Assembly (NCBI RefSeq): GCF_014193375.1
Contig: NZ_JACHZF010000008.1
Span: 62,001 to 126,000 of the forward strand
Length of the DNA stretch: 64,000 bases
Direction of reading: 5' to 3'
DNA from: Halomonas campaniensis
GTDB lineage: Bacteria; Pseudomonadota; Gammaproteobacteria; Pseudomonadales; Halomonadaceae
Shown here: piece after piece, positions 9,658 through 18,898 of the stretch
How positions within the stretch are numbered: the first letter of the stretch is position 1
Layout: each line of letters starts with the position of its first letter
Position numbers and translations under genes: made by a program
Notes under the pieces: generated by a model
What the model was told of the DNA's origin: nothing
The model's input: only the letters and a program-made list of their open reading frames with translations
Database searches by the model: none

Positions 9658-11498
9658 GCATTGTCCTCGTCGTCGAAGGGGTGAGCGATATCGAAGCGGA
9701 TCGGCCCTACCGGGGAGATCCAGCGCACGCCGAGGCCGGCACCGGTGTTGAGGTCGTCGGGGCCCCACTCCTCGAAGGCATCGCCGGTGTCGATGAAGGC
9801 CGCGCCCCACCAGTCGCCGGTCACCCGCCGCTGCAGCTCGGCGGTGGCGGTGAACAGCTGCTGGCCGCCGGTCAGCTTCCCCTCCTCGTTGCGCGGCGCG
9901 AGGCTCTCGTAGGCATAGCCGCGCACGCTGCGGTCGCCGCCGGCGAAGAAACGCAACGACGGCGGGATCTTGCCGAAGTCATCGGTCTCGATGGCGCCGA
10001 AGCCGGTGCCGGCCACCAGGCGCGTGTTCTCGCCGAACATGCGGATCCACTGGCTCTCGCCGGTGACGCGCACGAAGTCGGCATCGGAGCCCCACAGGCC
10101 GTCGGAGACCTCGAAGGCGATGCGCTGGCGGTCTCCCCAGCTCGGGAAGGTGGGGTTGCGGGTGCGCGTCCGGGACCAGCGGATACCGGGATAGAGCAGC
10201 AGCACCTGCTCGGACTCTCCGCCCTGGGTGAAGTCCTCGAAGGTGCTGCGCACGTAGAGGGTCTGCACCCAGCGGTTCTCGAACTCCCAGCGGCGAGCCG
10301 CCTCCAGGGTGGCCTCCAGGGAGCGGGTATCCTCGTTGTCGCGATGGCGGAAGCCGTACTGGAACTGGTAGCGGTCGCGCAGCGGATTCTCCAGCGGCAG
10401 GGTGTAGACCCCGCTGAAGCGCTGCTCGGGGGCGGCGAGGTAGAGGTCATGGTCCAGGCTGTGGCCGAAGCGGTTGATCCACGGCTGGTGCCAGGCCAGG
10501 CGGGTGCGCGGGCCCACGTCGGTGGCGTAGCCCACGCCGACCTCGAACTGGTGGCGGTCGGCCGGGGTGACGGCAATGTCGATGGGGACCACCGGCGGCC
10601 CGGTTCGCACCACCCCCGTGGCGCTGCCGATCGCCGCCGCGCTGAGCCGCGGGCCGTCTGCCCCGGCGGCCGGCACCTGCCCGCCGGAAACATCGAGCTC
10701 CTGCCACCAGTCGAGCGGCGCGTCCTCCAGGGCGAGGCCGCGGCCCTCGACGAGCCGGGGGCGCACGGTGATCGAGCCGAACCACTCGGTCTGCCCCAGG
10801 CGCTGGTTGTAGCGGGCCAGCTCGCCGGCCAGGTAGGGGTCGCCCGGCGCGAAGGGCAGCAGATTGAGCAGGCGCTGGCGCTCGATATGGCTGCCGCTGA
10901 TGGTGACGTCGCCGAACCGGTAGCGGGGCCCGCTGTCCAGCGCCAGGTAGAGGCGTGCGCTCTCGGCGAAGGGGCGGACCTCCATGCGCCGGTCCACGAA
11001 GCGCCAGTCGAAGTAGCCGCGCTCCAGGGAGAGGTTGGCCAGGCGGCCCCGCAGGCGGTCATAGGGGGCATGCACGAGCGGGTCCCCCACGGCCAGGGGG
11101 AAGGCGTCGATCGCCTCCTGGAACGGCGGGTCGCCCTGGGCATCGCCCTCGAGCCGGAACGAGAGCGTCTCGATGCGCACCCGCGGCCCGGGCTCGACGG
11201 CGAGCTCGACGTAGCGGGGCGGCTCCTGGTCGTCGAGGGTCAGCTCGAGCACGGGCTCGTAGTAGCCGTAGACCCGCATCGCCTCCCGGGTCCGCCGCTG
11301 CACCTCGCCCTCCACCCGGGCGCGGCTGAACTGGGTGGCATCCAGGTCATCCAGGTAGAACGCGACGTTCTCGGCCACGTCGCCCGACAGTCCCTCGAGA
11401 CGCGCCTCGAGGGCCCAGGCCATGAGCGGCATGCCCAGCAGCGTCATGCCGGCACAGAGCGTCGCGGCGCCCAGGCGAGTGACCCTGTGATTGTCCAT
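9621..11498 (-). CDS. tamA: outer-membrane assembly factor TamA
   Basis: Omp85-family outer-membrane beta-barrel, 625 residues. It has a signal peptide (ending around MAWALE), three POTRA-like domains to about residue 260 and a 16-strand barrel. The family signature near the end is visible: GGDRSVRGY, then FIDTGDAF and the closing GPIRFDIAHPF...FAIGPEF with a terminal aromatic residue, the signal for BAM insertion. The ATG at 11496-11498 has AGGAAGG upstream; an upstream in-frame start would add an unneeded basic extension. The stop codon lies inside the start region of tamB, indicating translational coupling. Confidence 0.94.
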   Translation of the reverse strand: MDNHRVTRLGAATLCAGMTLLGMPLMAWALEARLEGLSGDVAENVAFYLDDLDATQFSRARVEGEVQRRTREAMRVYGYYEPVLELTLDDQEPPRYVELAVEPGPRVRIETLSFRLEGDAQGDPPFQEAIDAFPLAVGDPLVHAPYDRLRGRLANLSLERGYFDWRFVDRRMEVRPFAESARLYLALDSGPRYRFGDVTISGSHIERQRLLNLLPFAPGDPYLAGELARYNQRLGQTEWFGSITVRPRLVEGRGLALEDAPLDWWQELDVSGGQVPAAGADGPRLSAAAIGSATGVVRTGPPVVPIDIAVTPADRHQFEVGVGYATDVGPRTRLAWHQPWINRFGHSLDHDLYLAAPEQRFSGVYTLPLENPLRDRYQFQYGFRHRDNEDTRSLEATLEAARRWEFENRWVQTLYVRSTFEDFTQGGESEQVLLLYPGIRWSRTRTRNPTFPSWGDRQRIAFEVSDGLWGSDADFVRVTGESQWIRMFGENTRLVAGTGFGAIETDDFGKIPPSLRFFAGGDRSVRGYAYESLAPRNEEGKLTGGQQLFTATAELQRRVTGDWWGAAFIDTGDAFEEWGPDDLNTGAGLGVRWISPVGPIRFDIAHPFDDEDNAWRLHFAIGPEF

Positions 11499-11557
11499 AT
11501 CTCGACGCCTTCCTGTCTGCGACCCCATGGTACGGCTCGGTGCGCGGCAGAGACGCC

Positions 11558-12448
11558 TCAAGGCCGCAGGGCCTCGAGGCGCGCGCTCAGGGCCAGCTGG
11601 GAACGGCGCAGCTCGCCGATCTCGGCCTCCAGCGCCCCCAGCCGGCCGGCCAACGCCTCGAGGCGTTGCGCCCCATCATCCCGTGAGCCGTCGGCCGCTT
11701 CAACCTCCGCGGCCACCCCGGCCAGGCGCGCGGCGAGCGCCTCGACGCGCTCCTCGCGGGCCCTCGCCTCCTCGGTCAGGCGCTCCTCGAGGGCGGCCTG
11801 GGCCTGTTCCAGGCGGGCCAGTGCCTCGCCGCGGCCGGTATCGGCCTCCAGCGCGGCCAGACCCTCGTCGAGCTCGGCGAAGCGCCGGGCATCCCGTTCG
11901 CGCGCCTCCGCCAGGGCCGCGATGCGCTCCTCCAGCGCGGCCCGCCCCTCCTCGCCGGCCCGTTCCAGGGCATCCAGGGAGGTGCCGGTCGCCGCCAGCA
12001 TCGCCTCGCGGGTTGCGGCGGCCTCACCGATGCGGGTGAGGCGCTCCCGCAGCCCTTCCAGGCGCTCGTCCAGGTCGTCGCCCCGGGCCTCGAGCCGCTC
12101 CTCGAGGACGCCGAGGTGGCCGCCCAGGGCCTCATCGCGGCGTTCCAGCGCGGCCAGGCGTTCCTCCATCTCGTCGAGGGCCTCCCCTTCGCCCAGGGCG
12201 GTGTCGAAGCGGGCATGCACGTTGGAGAGCTCGCCACTCACCCGGGCCAGGTCCGCCGTGAGCCGGTTGCGCTCCTGCCAGCCGACCCATCCCAGGGCAC
12301 CGCCGGCGGCGATCAGCCCCAGGATCAGCAGCCACAGCGGCCAGACGCGGGGAGGCGGCGGGTGGCGCAGGCGGTGGGCCGACAGGCTGCTGTCCGGGTC
12401 CGGCACGATCGGTCTGGCATACCGGCGGTCATCCGGGCGCTCTGCCAT
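11558..12448 (-). CDS. membrane-anchored coiled-coil protein of unknown function
   Basis: I do not recognise this gene. The 296-residue product has a short basic/proline-rich cytoplasmic N-terminus, one transmembrane helix (about residues 36-56, PLWLLILGLIAAGG) and then roughly 230 residues of almost pure heptad-repeat coiled coil rich in Glu, Arg, Leu and Ala (ERLAALERRDEAL and similar), with no cysteine-rich or enzymatic motif. By the positive-inside rule the coiled coil should be periplasmic. The start is the ATG at 12446-12448 with AAGGAG six bases upstream. It precedes tamA by 59 bases on the same strand, so a role in the envelope is plausible but unproven. Confidence 0.75.
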   Translation of the reverse strand: MAERPDDRRYARPIVPDPDSSLSAHRLRHPPPPRVWPLWLLILGLIAAGGALGWVGWQERNRLTADLARVSGELSNVHARFDTALGEGEALDEMEERLAALERRDEALGGHLGVLEERLEARGDDLDERLEGLRERLTRIGEAAATREAMLAATGTSLDALERAGEEGRAALEERIAALAEARERDARRFAELDEGLAALEADTGRGEALARLEQAQAALEERLTEEARAREERVEALAARLAGVAAEVEAADGSRDDGAQRLEALAGRLGALEAEIGELRRSQLALSARLEALRP

Positions 12449-12514
12449 GGCGAACTCCTTCTCTCGAGCGGGGAAATGGCCGCCGCCGCGGTCCCGCGGG
12501 GGCGGGGGGCGGAA

Positions 12515-12543
12515 TTGGCGACCCTTGAGCCGGGTGCTATGAT
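12515..12543 (+). promoter_or_regulatory. sigma-70 type promoter of sodB
   Basis: TTGGCG at 12515-12520 and TATGAT at 12538-12543 are separated by exactly 17 bases. Transcription would begin near 12550 and give a leader of about 145 bases before sodB, long enough to be a regulatory target. The leader contains a T7 run near 12580. Alternatively part of the GC-rich tract upstream simply resembles a promoter, but the match is good. Confidence 0.65.
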
Positions 12544-12695
12544 GCCGCGGCACCCTGCACGGCGTGGCAACAGTGTAAGGTTTTTTTACCCCGGAACGCA
12601 CGAAGCGGCGGCCAACGCAGCGGCGCCCTCGACATCCGGGGAAAGGAGTCCGCACTGTCGCGCCGTGACTTTCGTGACGACCGAGGAGAACCTGA

Positions 12696-13274
<579 letters not shown>

Positions 13275-13314
13275 GGTCGCGGCGCCACAGGCGCACAGCG
13301 ACGCCCCGAGACGA

Positions 13315-13346
13315 GACGGCCCCGCCATTGGCGGGGCCGTCTTCGT
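13315..13346 (+). terminator. hairpin terminator after sodB
   Basis: A perfect 12-bp GC-rich stem (13315-13326 with 13330-13341, 3-base loop) is followed by TTCGTT. It sits 40 bases after the sodB stop and may also serve the opposing transcript ending at 13383. Confidence 0.85.
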
Positions 13347-13382
13347 TCACGGGGCAGCGGGCAGCAGGCGGCGTCGCCCGAC

Positions 13383-14687
13383 TCAGGCAGGCAGCGGGTC
13401 GGCCCGGCGACCGATGCCGCGGTAGTGCAGCCCCTGGGCGGCCACCCACGCCGGGTCGTAGATGTTGCGACCGTCGAGCAGCAGCTTGTCGCCGAGCCGC
13501 GCCGAGAGCTTCGGCCAGTCGGGGTTCCAGTAGGCCTTCCACTCGGTCACCAGCATCAGCGCGCAGGCCCCCTCGCAGGCGACGTAGGGGTCGCCATCGA
13601 ACACCTCGAGCAGCGGATGTTCGCCGACCTCGGCCAGCAGCGCCGGAATCGCCGAGGGATCGTGGAGGCGAACCCTGACCCCCTGGGCCCACAGGGAGCG
13701 CAGCAGGGTCAGCACCGGGGCATGGTCGATGCGCGCGGTACCGGGCTTGAAGGCGGCCCCCCAGATCGCCACCGTGCGCCCCTCGAGGCGACCGTGGAAA
13801 TGCGACCAGAGCTTGCGGAACAGCGTCTCCTTCTTGTGCTCGTTGATGTCGAGCACCTGCTCCAGCAGGGCCGAACGGCGCCCGCTGGCCGACTGCACGT
13901 CCGCCAGGCGCATCAGGTCGCGGGAGAAGTTGGGACCGCCGAAGCCGCAGCCGGGATAGAGGTACTCGTAGCCGATCCGCGAATCGGAGCCCATCCCCTG
14001 GCGCACGAACTCCACGTCGACGCCCAGGCTGTCGGCGAGGCCGGCGATCTCGTTCATGTAGCTGATGCGGGTGGCCAGCATGCCGTTGATGGCCAGCTTG
14101 GTGAGCTCGGCGGCACGCCGCGGCATGCGCTGGAACACCTCGCTGCGGCGGTTGAAGGCCCGCAGCAGCTCCCTGACCCGGGCCTCGGCGCCGGCATCGT
14201 CGCAGCCCAGCAGCCAGCGCCCGGGGCGGGTGAAGGTATCCCAGGCCCGCCCCTCCTCGATCAGGTCGGGCAGGGCCACGGCGTGGCCACGCCCCTCGAG
14301 CAGGGTCTCCAGCCGCTCGGTCTCGCCCACCGGGAAGGTGGAGTTGTTGACCAGCACCAGGTCGCCTGGCGACGCCTTCGCCAGCCGCGAGAGCAGCGGC
14401 GCGACCTCGCCGCGCTGCTCGGGTGACAGCGAGAGCCACACCACCTCCTGGTCCGCCAGGCACTCGGCCGCCGTGGCCCCCTCCTCGACCAGCCGCAGGC
14501 TGCCGCTGGCCTGGGCCTCCTCCAGCTGGAGCAGCAGGCGCGGCTCGCGCCGCAGCCAGTCGGCACGGGCGAGCGTGGCCCAGGGGGTGGCCGCATGGGG
14601 CAGCCAGGTGACCCGGTGCCCGACCCAGGAAAGGGCCGCCGCGGCGGTGGCGGCGGCGAGTTCACTGCCGTGGATCAGCACGCGCAT
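13383..14687 (-). CDS. UDP-glucose/GDP-mannose dehydrogenase family protein lacking the catalytic cysteine
   Basis: 434-residue protein with the full UDP-glucose 6-dehydrogenase architecture (N-terminal Rossmann-like domain, central helix, C-terminal UDP-binding domain). It retains E145, K197 and N201 (in ELTKLAINGMLATRISYMNEIA) and D257, but the catalytic cysteine expected four residues before D257 is N253 (GFGGPNF instead of GFGGSCF). The NAD loop is also degraded: G7-S-E-L-A-A replaces GxGYVG, and the acidic residue that binds the adenosine ribose is missing. Oxidation of UDP-glucose to UDP-glucuronate is therefore doubtful. The ATG at 14687 has GAGGAG upstream; an in-frame GTG at 14696 overlaps the galU stop and is the alternative. 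It forms an operon with galU, so it probably still handles UDP-glucose in some way. Intact UDP-glucose dehydrogenase remains a possible reading if the family uses other residues. Confidence 0.8.
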   Translation of the reverse strand: MRVLIHGSELAAATAAAALSWVGHRVTWLPHAATPWATLARADWLRREPRLLLQLEEAQASGSLRLVEEGATAAECLADQEVVWLSLSPEQRGEVAPLLSRLAKASPGDLVLVNNSTFPVGETERLETLLEGRGHAVALPDLIEEGRAWDTFTRPGRWLLGCDDAGAEARVRELLRAFNRRSEVFQRMPRRAAELTKLAINGMLATRISYMNEIAGLADSLGVDVEFVRQGMGSDSRIGYEYLYPGCGFGGPNFSRDLMRLADVQSASGRRSALLEQVLDINEHKKETLFRKLWSHFHGRLEGRTVAIWGAAFKPGTARIDHAPVLTLLRSLWAQGVRVRLHDPSAIPALLAEVGEHPLLEVFDGDPYVACEGACALMLVTEWKAYWNPDWPKLSARLGDKLLLDGRNIYDPAWVAAQGLHYRGIGRRADPLPA

Positions 14688-14692
14688 GACGC

Positions 14693-15583
14693 TCACTCCT
14701 CGCCGGCGTAGCGGGCCAGCAGTTCGCGGAAGCCCTCGCCGTAGCGGGCATGGCGGCGCCCATAGGCCAGGATCGCCTCGAGGTAGCCGAGCTGGTGGCC
14801 GCAGTCATAGGTCTTGCCGCGCATCCGCCAGGCGTCCACCCCCTGCTGGCGACGCAGGGTCTCGATGGCGTCGGTGAGCTGGATCTCGTTGCCGGCCCCC
14901 GGCGGCGTCTCGGCCAGCAGCGGGAAGATGCTGCCCGGCAGCGCGTAGCGGCCGATCACCGCCAGGTTGGAGGGCGCCTGCGCCACCGGCGGCTTCTCGA
15001 CCACGCCGGAAAGCGGCCGTGACTCGCCGGGCGCCGGGATCTCGCCGCCGGTGTCGACGATGCCGTACTTGTAGACCAGCTCGCGGGGCACCTCCTCGAC
15101 CATCAGCTGGGCCCGGCCGGTCCGGTCGAAGGCGTCCAGCATGCCGGCGAGGTCGTTGCGCTCGAGGCCATCGTCATCCACCAGCACGTCGGGCAGCAGC
15201 ACCGCGAAGGGCTGATCATCGCCGATCACCGGCCGCGCGCAGAGCACGGCATGGCCGAGGCCGAGGGGCTCGGACTGGCGCACGCTGATGATGTTGACGT
15301 CGCCGGGCACGATGGAGCGGAGCTCCTCGAGCAGCTCGTGCTTGCCCTTCGCCTCGAGGCTCGCCTCGAGCTCGAAGTGCTTGTCGAAATGGTTCTCGAT
15401 GGCGCCCTTGCTGCCATGGGTCACCAGCACGATGTCGCGGATGCCCGCTGCCACCGCCTCCTGCACCACATACTGGATCACCGGGCGGTCGACGATGGTG
15501 ATCATCTCCTTGGGGATCGCCTTGGAGGCCGGCAGGCAGCGGGTGCCGAAGCCGGCCACGGGAAGCACGGCCTTGTTGATCAT
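14693..15583 (-). CDS. galU: UTP-glucose-1-phosphate uridylyltransferase
   Basis: Makes UDP-glucose from UTP and glucose 1-phosphate, the precursor for exopolysaccharide, LPS core and osmolytes. 296 residues, normal for GalU. The N-terminal nucleotide-binding loop is GFGTRCLPASKAIPKEM (residues 11-27), and further family motifs are VRQSEPLGLGHAV, LPDVLVDD and VVEKP. The start ATG at 15581-15583 has AAGGA upstream; an in-frame extension further 5' is rejected because homologues begin at INKAVLPVAG. The gene precedes the dehydrogenase homologue with the two practically touching. Confidence 0.96.
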   Translation of the reverse strand: MINKAVLPVAGFGTRCLPASKAIPKEMITIVDRPVIQYVVQEAVAAGIRDIVLVTHGSKGAIENHFDKHFELEASLEAKGKHELLEELRSIVPGDVNIISVRQSEPLGLGHAVLCARPVIGDDQPFAVLLPDVLVDDDGLERNDLAGMLDAFDRTGRAQLMVEEVPRELVYKYGIVDTGGEIPAPGESRPLSGVVEKPPVAQAPSNLAVIGRYALPGSIFPLLAETPPGAGNEIQLTDAIETLRRQQGVDAWRMRGKTYDCGHQLGYLEAILAYGRRHARYGEGFRELLARYAGEE

Positions 15584-15785
15584 GGTGAAGTCCTTGTCCG
15601 GAATGTGATCGTCGTCCCGCTCCCCCCTCGCCGCGATGGCGCGGGTCATGGGAAAGCCTCCCCGAGAGCGGGTAGAATGGCCATGATACCGGACGATCCT
15701 CGACCTGCCACTGTGTCGACTCGGCGACAAATCAGGTTGGGACAGCAAGTTGATTCCACGATTCCACAACGGACGGAGAGCTCAG

Positions 15786-16511
15786 ATGGGCGCAAGTCAC
15801 ACGCAAGCGGGCAACGTCGATCCCGGCGAGATCGCCAAGTTCGAGGCCCTGGCCAGTCGCTGGTGGGACCCCGACAGCGAGTTCAAGCCGCTGCATGACA
15901 TCAACCCCCTGCGCCTCGACTTCATCGACGCCCGCGCCGGCCTCGCCGGCAAGCGGGTGGTGGACGTGGGGTGCGGTGGTGGCCTGCTGGCCGAGGCCAT
16001 GGCCCACCGTGGCGCCGAGGTCACCGGCATCGACCTCGGCGAGGCGCCGCTGGCGGTGGCCCGGCTGCATGCCGAGGAGAGCGGGGTCGAGGTCGACTAT
16101 CGCCATGTCAGCGTGGAGGCGCTGGCCGAGGAGTCACCGGGCCGCTTCGACGTGGTGACCTGCCTGGAGATGCTCGAGCACGTGCCCGACCCGGCCTCGG
16201 TGGTGCGCGCCTGCGCGGCGCTGGCCAAGCCCGGCGGCCAGGTGTTCTTCTCGACCCTGAACCGCAACCCCAAGGCCTATGCACTGGCGATCCTGGGCGC
16301 CGAATACCTGCTGCGCATGCTGCCCCGCGGCACCCATGACTACGCGAAGTTCATCCGTCCCGCCGAGCTTGCCGCCTGGTGCCGGGAGGCCGGCCTGGAG
16401 GTGCGCGAGCAGAACGGCCTGGTCTACCACCCCGTCACCCGCCGCTACCGCCTGTCGGAGCGCGACGTCTCGGTGAACTACCTGATGCACTGCCGCCGGG
16501 AGGCCCCGTGA
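15786..16511 (+). CDS. ubiG: bifunctional ubiquinone O-methyltransferase UbiG
   Basis: S-adenosylmethionine-dependent O-methyltransferase catalysing two steps of ubiquinone synthesis; 241 residues. Seen: the N-terminal family stretch [15 protein letters not shown], the SAM-binding motif [27 protein letters not shown], and the membrane-contact region [15 protein letters not shown]. The ATG at 15786 has GGAGAG upstream; an earlier in-frame ATG lacks a site. Its stop overlaps the GTG start of the next gene by 4 bases (GTGA), so the two are translationally coupled. Confidence 0.96.
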   Translation: MGASHTQAGNVDPGEIAKFEALASRWWDPDSEFKPLHDINPLRLDFIDARAGLAGKRVVDVGCGGGLLAEAMAHRGAEVTGIDLGEAPLAVARLHAEESGVEVDYRHVSVEALAEESPGRFDVVTCLEMLEHVPDPASVVRACAALAKPGGQVFFSTLNRNPKAYALAILGAEYLLRMLPRGTHDYAKFIRPAELAAWCREAGLEVREQNGLVYHPVTRRYRLSERDVSVNYLMHCRREAP

Positions 16512-17194
16512 ACGACATCGCCGCGCGGCCCGAGGCGCTGCTCTTCGACCTCGACGGTACCCTGGTGGATACCGCCCCGGACCTGGCCCGGGCCACCAAT
16601 GCGCTGCGCGCCCACCACGGCCTCGCCCCCCTGCCCTATGCGACGATCCGCGCCCAGGTCTCCAACGGCGGCAGCGCCCTGGTGACCCTGGCGCTGGACC
16701 TCGCGAGGGAGGCCGAGGGCCACGACGAGGCCCGCGCCTTCCTGCTGGCGGCCTATGGCCAGGCGGTCGCCGAGGAGAGCCGGGTCTTCGCCCCCCTGGA
16801 TCTGCTGCTCGAGCGCTGGGAAGGCGCCGGCCGCCCCTGGGGCATCGTCACCAACAAGCCCCGCGCCTATGCCGAGCCGCTGGTCGCCGCCCTGGCACTC
16901 AGGCCCGGGGCGCTGATCTGCGCCGACGACCTGCCGGTGAAGAAGCCCGCGCCGGACCCGCTCTGGGAGGCCGCCCGTCGCCTGGGGGCGACACCCGCCG
17001 TCTGCTGGTACATCGGCGACCACCTGCGGGACATGCAGGCGGCGCGCGCCGCCGGCATGGCGGCCGTGGCGGTGGGTTACGGCTACATCGAGGAGGGCGA
17101 CGACTATCGGCGCTGGCCCGCCGACCTCTGGTTCGAGACCAGCGAGGCGCTGGTGGCCGCCATCGCCCCTGCTGAGACAGCTCCCACCCGCTGA
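16508..17194 (+). CDS. mupP: HAD phosphatase, probable N-acetylmuramic acid 6-phosphate phosphatase MupP
   Basis: 228-residue HAD hydrolase of the Gph/MupP group: nucleophile and acid D14/D16 in FDLDGT, the motif II threonine in VTNKP, and the motif IV acidic residues in [11 protein letters not shown]. Phosphoglycolate phosphatase is the default family name. I favour MupP because, as in Pseudomonas, it follows ubiG and because WGIVTNKP and YGYI near the end resemble that protein. MupP removes phosphate from MurNAc-6-P in peptidoglycan recycling, feeding AmgK/MurU. The GTG start at 16508 overlaps the ubiG stop. AmgK and MurU genes are not in this window, so the role is inferred. Confidence 0.75.
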   Translation: MNDIAARPEALLFDLDGTLVDTAPDLARATNALRAHHGLAPLPYATIRAQVSNGGSALVTLALDLAREAEGHDEARAFLLAAYGQAVAEESRVFAPLDLLLERWEGAGRPWGIVTNKPRAYAEPLVAALALRPGALICADDLPVKKPAPDPLWEAARRLGATPAVCWYIGDHLRDMQAARAAGMAAVAVGYGYIEEGDDYRRWPADLWFETSEALVAAIAPAETAPTR

Positions 17195-17297
17195 CCAGGG
17201 ATTTGATCTGGTCCCCCCTCCCGCCGGCCACGATACTGGTGTGGGCGGTCGCCGCTGATGGCGGCCGCGGCATGCCCCTGGCGGAGGGGGCCAGACG

Positions 17298-18122
17298 ATG
17301 AAGCGTTGTCCTCACTGCGCGAGCCATGGCATCTACAGGAACCGACGGTCACTGTGGCGGCGCCTGGTCAGGCTGCCCCACTCCTACCGCTGCATCGACT
17401 GTGGCACCGCCTTCTCGCGACGGGCACTCCTGGCGGCAGAATCGGGCCGAGAGGCCGTTCACGCCGTGCCGGATCCGGAGAGTGCCGAGGAGGCGAGGAG
17501 GAAATCGCAGCCGGTGTCCGCCGGCCTGAAACGCCTCGGGCCTATCGGTCCTGCCCTCGCCCATCATGCCCATGACATCGCCGGCCTGCCCGGGCGATGC
17601 GCCCTGGCGGTCAGGGGTGGCCTGCAGCGCGTCGGGCTGACGCCCATCCCCGTCTGGGTGGTCAAGCAGGTGGATGGTGACATCCTGCATCTGTGTGGCA
17701 GCGGCACCCTCTATCATCCTCGCCAGCGGTCATGGCGCGCCCTGACCGCACTGAGGCAGCACCGCTACCAGGGTGGCGTGCGCCTGGGCAACACCGGCAT
17801 CGTGCTGAACAGCCGACTCTTCGCGGCCCTGATCCCGCTCGAGGAGCTGACCCTGATGGGTCCGACACGGGGCCGCTGGCAGGGGCGCGAGTGGCGCATC
17901 GCCCGAGTTCCACAGCACCGCTGGCAGTACGAGGGGCGTCTCATGGTCCAGGCAGGGGCGAACGATGAAGGCGAGCCACTGATCAGCAGCGAAGACGTCT
18001 CGCGAATCCGGGATCAGGTCGATCCGCAGGCCACACCGCCCGGCATGGCCATCTTCCAGCCGGGCAGCGGCAGCGCCGGCAGCCGCTCGATCCGAGGGCC
18101 GATCCGGCGGCGCGATTCATGA
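17298..18122 (+). CDS. unrecognised protein with N-terminal zinc ribbon
   Basis: I do not recognise this gene. The 274-residue product begins with a probable zinc ribbon (C4/C7 in CPHC and C32/C35 in CIDCG, with a basic RRSLWRRLVR stretch between them), suggesting nucleic-acid or protein binding. A basic linker follows, then a beta-rich middle section with many Gly, Arg and Trp residues, and a disordered, basic C-terminus. There is no signal peptide or membrane helix. The ATG at 17298 follows a GGAGGGGG site. It lies between mupP and the oppositely oriented yciK; in Pseudomonas these are neighbours, so it looks like an inserted gene. Its last 6 bases overlap yciK. Confidence 0.65.
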   Translation: MKRCPHCASHGIYRNRRSLWRRLVRLPHSYRCIDCGTAFSRRALLAAESGREAVHAVPDPESAEEARRKSQPVSAGLKRLGPIGPALAHHAHDIAGLPGRCALAVRGGLQRVGLTPIPVWVVKQVDGDILHLCGSGTLYHPRQRSWRALTALRQHRYQGGVRLGNTGIVLNSRLFAALIPLEELTLMGPTRGRWQGREWRIARVPQHRWQYEGRLMVQAGANDEGEPLISSEDVSRIRDQVDPQATPPGMAIFQPGSGSAGSRSIRGPIRRRDS

Positions 18123-18881
18123 CCGAGGCGGCTGGGCGTCGAACTTCTCGCCATTGTGGCCGCGGCTGTCGGGGCCCATCAGCCACAGGTAGGTGGGCAT
18201 GATCTCCTCGGGGGTGCGCAGGGTCGCCGGATCCTCGCCGGGATAGGCGGTCTTGCGCATCTGGGTCCGCGTGGCGCCGGGATTGAGGCTGTTGACGCGG
18301 ACATTGCCGAGGTGCTCCAGCTCGTCGGCCAGCACCTCGACGAAGCCCTCGGTGGCGAACTTGGAGACCGCATAGGCCCCCCAGTAGGCACGCCCCCGGC
18401 GCCCCACGCTGGAGGAGGTGAAGACGATCGAGGCATCGGCCGAGTACTTGAGTGCCGGCAGCAGCGCCTGGGTCATCCAGATCGGGCCATTGAGGTTGAC
18501 CTGCATCACCTGCTCCCACAGCTCCGGATTGTACTGCTCGAAGGGCGTGATGCGCCCCAGCAGGCCGGCATTGTGGAGCAGCCCGTCGAGGCGGCCGAAC
18601 TCCCGGTCGATGGTCTCGGCCATGTCGTGGTAGTCCTTGAGGGTGGCCCCCTCGAAGTTCAGCGGGAAGATCGCCGGCTGCGGCCCCCCGGCGGCCTCGA
18701 TCTCGTCGTAGACCTTCTCCAGCTTGGCGATGGTACGGCCCAGCAGGATGACCGTGGCACCATGGCGCGCGAAGGTCAGGGCCGCGGCCCTGCCGATCCC
18801 GTCGCCGGCGCCGGTGACCAGGATGTTGCGCCCCTGGAGAAGGTCGGCGGGCGCCTGGTAGTCGATCTTGCAGGTCGTCAT
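18117..18881 (-). CDS. yciK: YciK-family short-chain oxidoreductase
   Basis: 254-residue short-chain dehydrogenase/reductase. The cofactor motif TGAGDGIG lies near residue 23, NAG follows at about 107, and the catalytic Ser-Tyr-Lys set is in SSSVGRRG...YAVSK. The RTIAKLEKVYDEIE region after beta-2, with an Arg, suggests NADP(H). YciK proteins are widespread in gammaproteobacteria and their substrate is unknown. It is the last gene on this strand after cpoB (17-base gap) and may be read through from the tol-pal transcript. Confidence 0.9.
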   Translation of the reverse strand: MTTCKIDYQAPADLLQGRNILVTGAGDGIGRAAALTFARHGATVILLGRTIAKLEKVYDEIEAAGGPQPAIFPLNFEGATLKDYHDMAETIDREFGRLDGLLHNAGLLGRITPFEQYNPELWEQVMQVNLNGPIWMTQALLPALKYSADASIVFTSSSVGRRGRAYWGAYAVSKFATEGFVEVLADELEHLGNVRVNSLNPGATRTQMRKTAYPGEDPATLRTPEEIMPTYLWLMGPDSRGHNGEKFDAQPPRS

Positions 18882-18898
18882 GGATGCTCCTTGGTGAA

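Noticed and set aside
9645..12542. 965-codon plus-strand frame opposite tamA and the coiled-coil gene
   Set aside because: Antisense to tamA and the coiled-coil gene. Composition is low-complexity and no domain can be read.
17195..17297. Insertion-sequence transposase at 17298
   Set aside because: The zinc-ribbon start resembles some transposases, but no DDE motif, terminal inverted repeats or target duplication are visible.
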